Part shown: positions 62,888 through 64,000 of the stretch, one piece after another
Layout of the letters: every line of letters begins with the position of its first letter
Position numbering within the stretch: position 1 is the stretch's first letter
DNA from: BNXB01 sp031556375
Lineage (GTDB): Bacteria; Bacteroidota; Bacteroidia; Bacteroidales; Azobacteroidaceae
DNA: 64,000 nt
Direction: 5' to 3'
Assembly (NCBI GenBank): GCA_031556375.1
Contig: JAVBTA010000003.1
Location: forward strand, 108,485-172,484
Translations under genes and position numbers: made by a program
Notes under the pieces: generated by a model
Told to the model about the DNA's origin: nothing
The model's input: the letters and a program-made list of their open reading frames with translations, nothing else
Database searches by the model: none

Positions 62888-62926
62888 ATAAAAAGAAAAA
62901 AGCAGCTACTTTTATCGTAACTGCTT
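62888..62926 (-). terminator. Terminator of tRNA-Val
   Basis: A 10-bp stem with one G-U pair (arms 62917-62926 and 62900-62909 on the minus strand), seven-base loop, followed by a T-run broken by one C. It lies 11 bases after the tRNA 3' end. Confidence 0.85.
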
Positions 62927-62936
62927 GATTTTCAAG

Positions 62937-63011
62937 TGGGCGGTGAGGGATTCGAACCCCCGACCCTCTGGGTGTAAACCAGATGCTCTGAACCAACTGA
63001 GCTAACCGCCC
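62937..63011 (-). tRNA. tRNA-Val, anticodon TAC
   Basis: 75 bases. The acceptor stem GGGCGGT/ACCGCCC with discriminator A is intact, as are the D arm (AGCTCAGTTGGTTCAGAGC), the anticodon loop TTTACAC on a TCTGG/CCAGA stem (anticodon TAC), and the T arm with GGTTCGAATCC. CCA is not encoded. The promoter is about 30 bases upstream and the terminator 11 bases downstream. Confidence 0.97.
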
Positions 63012-63047
63012 TCATTTTTTTAATTGCTCTTGCTTTCAAAAGCGATG

Positions 63048-63077
63048 CAAAGGTATGACTTTTTTCTGAACTTCCAA
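63048..63077 (-). promoter_or_regulatory. Promoter of tRNA-Val
   Basis: Minus-strand TTG (63075-63077) and TACCTTTG (63048-63055) with a 19-base spacer, a textbook Bacteroidetes pair, 37 bases before the tRNA 5' end. Confidence 0.75.
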
Positions 63078-63115
63078 ATAAAAATTAAAAAAATTATTCA
63101 TTTTTTTCAAAAAAA

Positions 63116-64000
63116 CTAAAACCAGCCCTTCTTTCGCAGATACCAACAAACATAAAGTCCGATTGCAATCATCAAACACCAGGCGCCAAGATATCCGTAT
63201 TTCCAGTGAAGTTCCGGCATGCCCTTGAAATTCATCCCCCACACCCCTACCAGAAATGTCAACGGAATAAAAATCGTCGAAACAACGGTCAGACGTTTCA
63301 TAATCTGATTCATTTTCAAATCATTATTATTCAGATACAAATCAACTAACGATGACATGATTTCCCGGCACGACTCCAGGTTTTGAAGGACATATAACAA
63401 CTGATCATATATATCCTTATAATAAGGAATCTCTGTCTTGCTGATTAAACTATGATCCACCCGCAACAATTTGCTCAGTTGCTCTTTGAACGGAAGAAGT
63501 AATTTTCGAAAACGGATCATTTCTCGACGTCTTTCCTGAATATCACCAATAAGATTTTCCTTCAGGCTCTCAATGTCCAACAATTGATCTTCCAGATCTT
63601 CCAGATCATCCTCCAATGAGTTCACACAATCACTATAATCACCAATAATCACCCCTAACAGGCTTGCGAGAAGGAAATCCGCTTTCTTATTGTTGATTCG
63701 CAGAGAATTTTCAATTATTGCCAGATAAATACCTTCAAACAAAGGATTATCGGTTTCCTGGAAACTAATCACATAATTTTTCCCCAGTACCAAGGCAACA
63801 TGTTCCGTCACCATATTATCCTCAACATAATATTGAACAGGAAGAACGACAATTACATTCTTGTCATATTCTTCCACCGTAATAATATGATGTACCGACA
63901 AAACATCCTTCGCATCCATTATATTAAGGCTAAAATCTTTCATCAGTTGAATAATCAGTTCCGGATCATTCATACCCGACACCCGGATCCAACTTACTTT
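63116..64000 (-). CDS. corA: CorA-family magnesium/cobalt transporter, 5' end cut by window
   Basis: 295 residues are present and the frame is open to the window edge (KVSWIRVSGMNDPELI at the boundary), so the start lies outside. The cytoplasmic N-terminal domain and long stalk helix (SLEDDLEDLEDQLLDIESLKENL) lead to two C-terminal membrane helices. The pore signature GMN is present in VWGMNFKGMP, and the chain ends in RKKGWF. It forms a pentameric channel for Mg2+ (and Co2+/Ni2+) uptake. It is transcribed in the same direction as tRNA-Val, which follows 104 bases downstream. Confidence 0.94.
   Translation of the reverse strand, partial: KVSWIRVSGMNDPELIIQLMKDFSLNIMDAKDVLSVHHIITVEEYDKNVIVVLPVQYYVEDNMVTEHVALVLGKNYVISFQETDNPLFEGIYLAIIENSLRINNKKADFLLASLLGVIIGDYSDCVNSLEDDLEDLEDQLLDIESLKENLIGDIQERRREMIRFRKLLLPFKEQLSKLLRVDHSLISKTEIPYYKDIYDQLLYVLQNLESCREIMSSLVDLYLNNNDLKMNQIMKRLTVVSTIFIPLTFLVGVWGMNFKGMPELHWKYGYLGAWCLMIAIGLYVCWYLRKKGWF

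Larger units (their letters stand above)
62644..62936. other. Intergenic region between rhuM remnant and tRNA-Val
   Basis: 293 bases. It contains the rhuM -7 box (TAACTTTG, minus, 62693-62700), the 10-bp palindrome AATAGCTATT just beyond it, and the tRNA terminator. A 28-codon minus-strand frame (FDTTFEIGWKGIKDNLNFY) near 62805-62890 looks protein-like but cannot be named. Confidence 0.4.

Noticed and set aside
1..64000. CRISPR arrays, IS elements, rRNA genes, prophage
   Set aside because: No regularly spaced repeats, transposase or integrase genes, rRNA or phage structural genes were recognised on either strand.

Overview
The window is about 64 kb of a Bacteroidetes chromosome, most likely order Bacteroidales. 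The evidence is the repeated TAnnTTTG -7 promoter box, weak ribosome binding sites, type IX secretion (T9SS) sorting domains and accessory proteins, a DAP dehydrogenase and the general gene content. Almost everything is chromosomal and intact. No IS element, CRISPR array or prophage was seen.

Layout. 0-9.6 kb: housekeeping (3' part of aspS, an M16 peptidase pair, pfkA, pncC/cinA, a flavodiiron protein, lgt, ddh). 10-15.8 kb: one giant secreted trypsin-like protein with adhesin-type repeats and a T9SS C-terminal signal. 15.9-24.7 kb: a nine-gene operon for glutamate fermentation through 3-methylaspartate (mutS, mutL, mutE, mal, an AtuA-family protein, a DUF4387 protein, a P-loop protein and a two-subunit mesaconase/fumarase). 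No citramalate lyase gene is visible. 24.6-28.2 kb: rmuC, a flotillin and an NfeD-like partner. 28.2-37.2 kb: T9SS and envelope genes (Plug protein, acyltransferase, lytic transglycosylase, a type-B-signal protein, a LysM-GldB fusion, a LysM/binding-protein gene, PorT, a YtxH-like protein). 37.3-42.1 kb: dnaB, pheT, yebC, followed by a relic of a histidine kinase.

42.2-57.5 kb is the most unusual part: twelve minus-strand genes headed by an IclR regulator. They encode two secreted multi-domain c-type cytochrome/beta-propeller proteins, a second propeller, a chorismatase/RidA-like enzyme, a lipoprotein cupin resembling D-lyxose isomerase, a small VOC-like protein, DhaK and DhaL, an LsrF-type thiolase/aldolase, a RhaD-type aldolase and a CcsBA cytochrome c synthase. 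I read it as an inducible route in which a substrate is handled by haem proteins in the periplasm, then phosphorylated by DhaKL and cleaved by LsrF/RhaD in the cytoplasm. The substrate is unknown.

57.6-64 kb: an alkyltransferase-like protein without the catalytic cysteine, a two-gene unit of unknown function, a broken rhuM gene, a short coding-like fragment, tRNA-Val(TAC) and the 3' part of a CorA transporter. The stretch between the unknown two-gene unit and the tRNA 3' end looks like a decayed accessory insertion.

Where I moved a start codon, I did so because the longer frame began at TTG/GTG, ran through a promoter, or put a signal peptide or conserved N-terminus too far inside.
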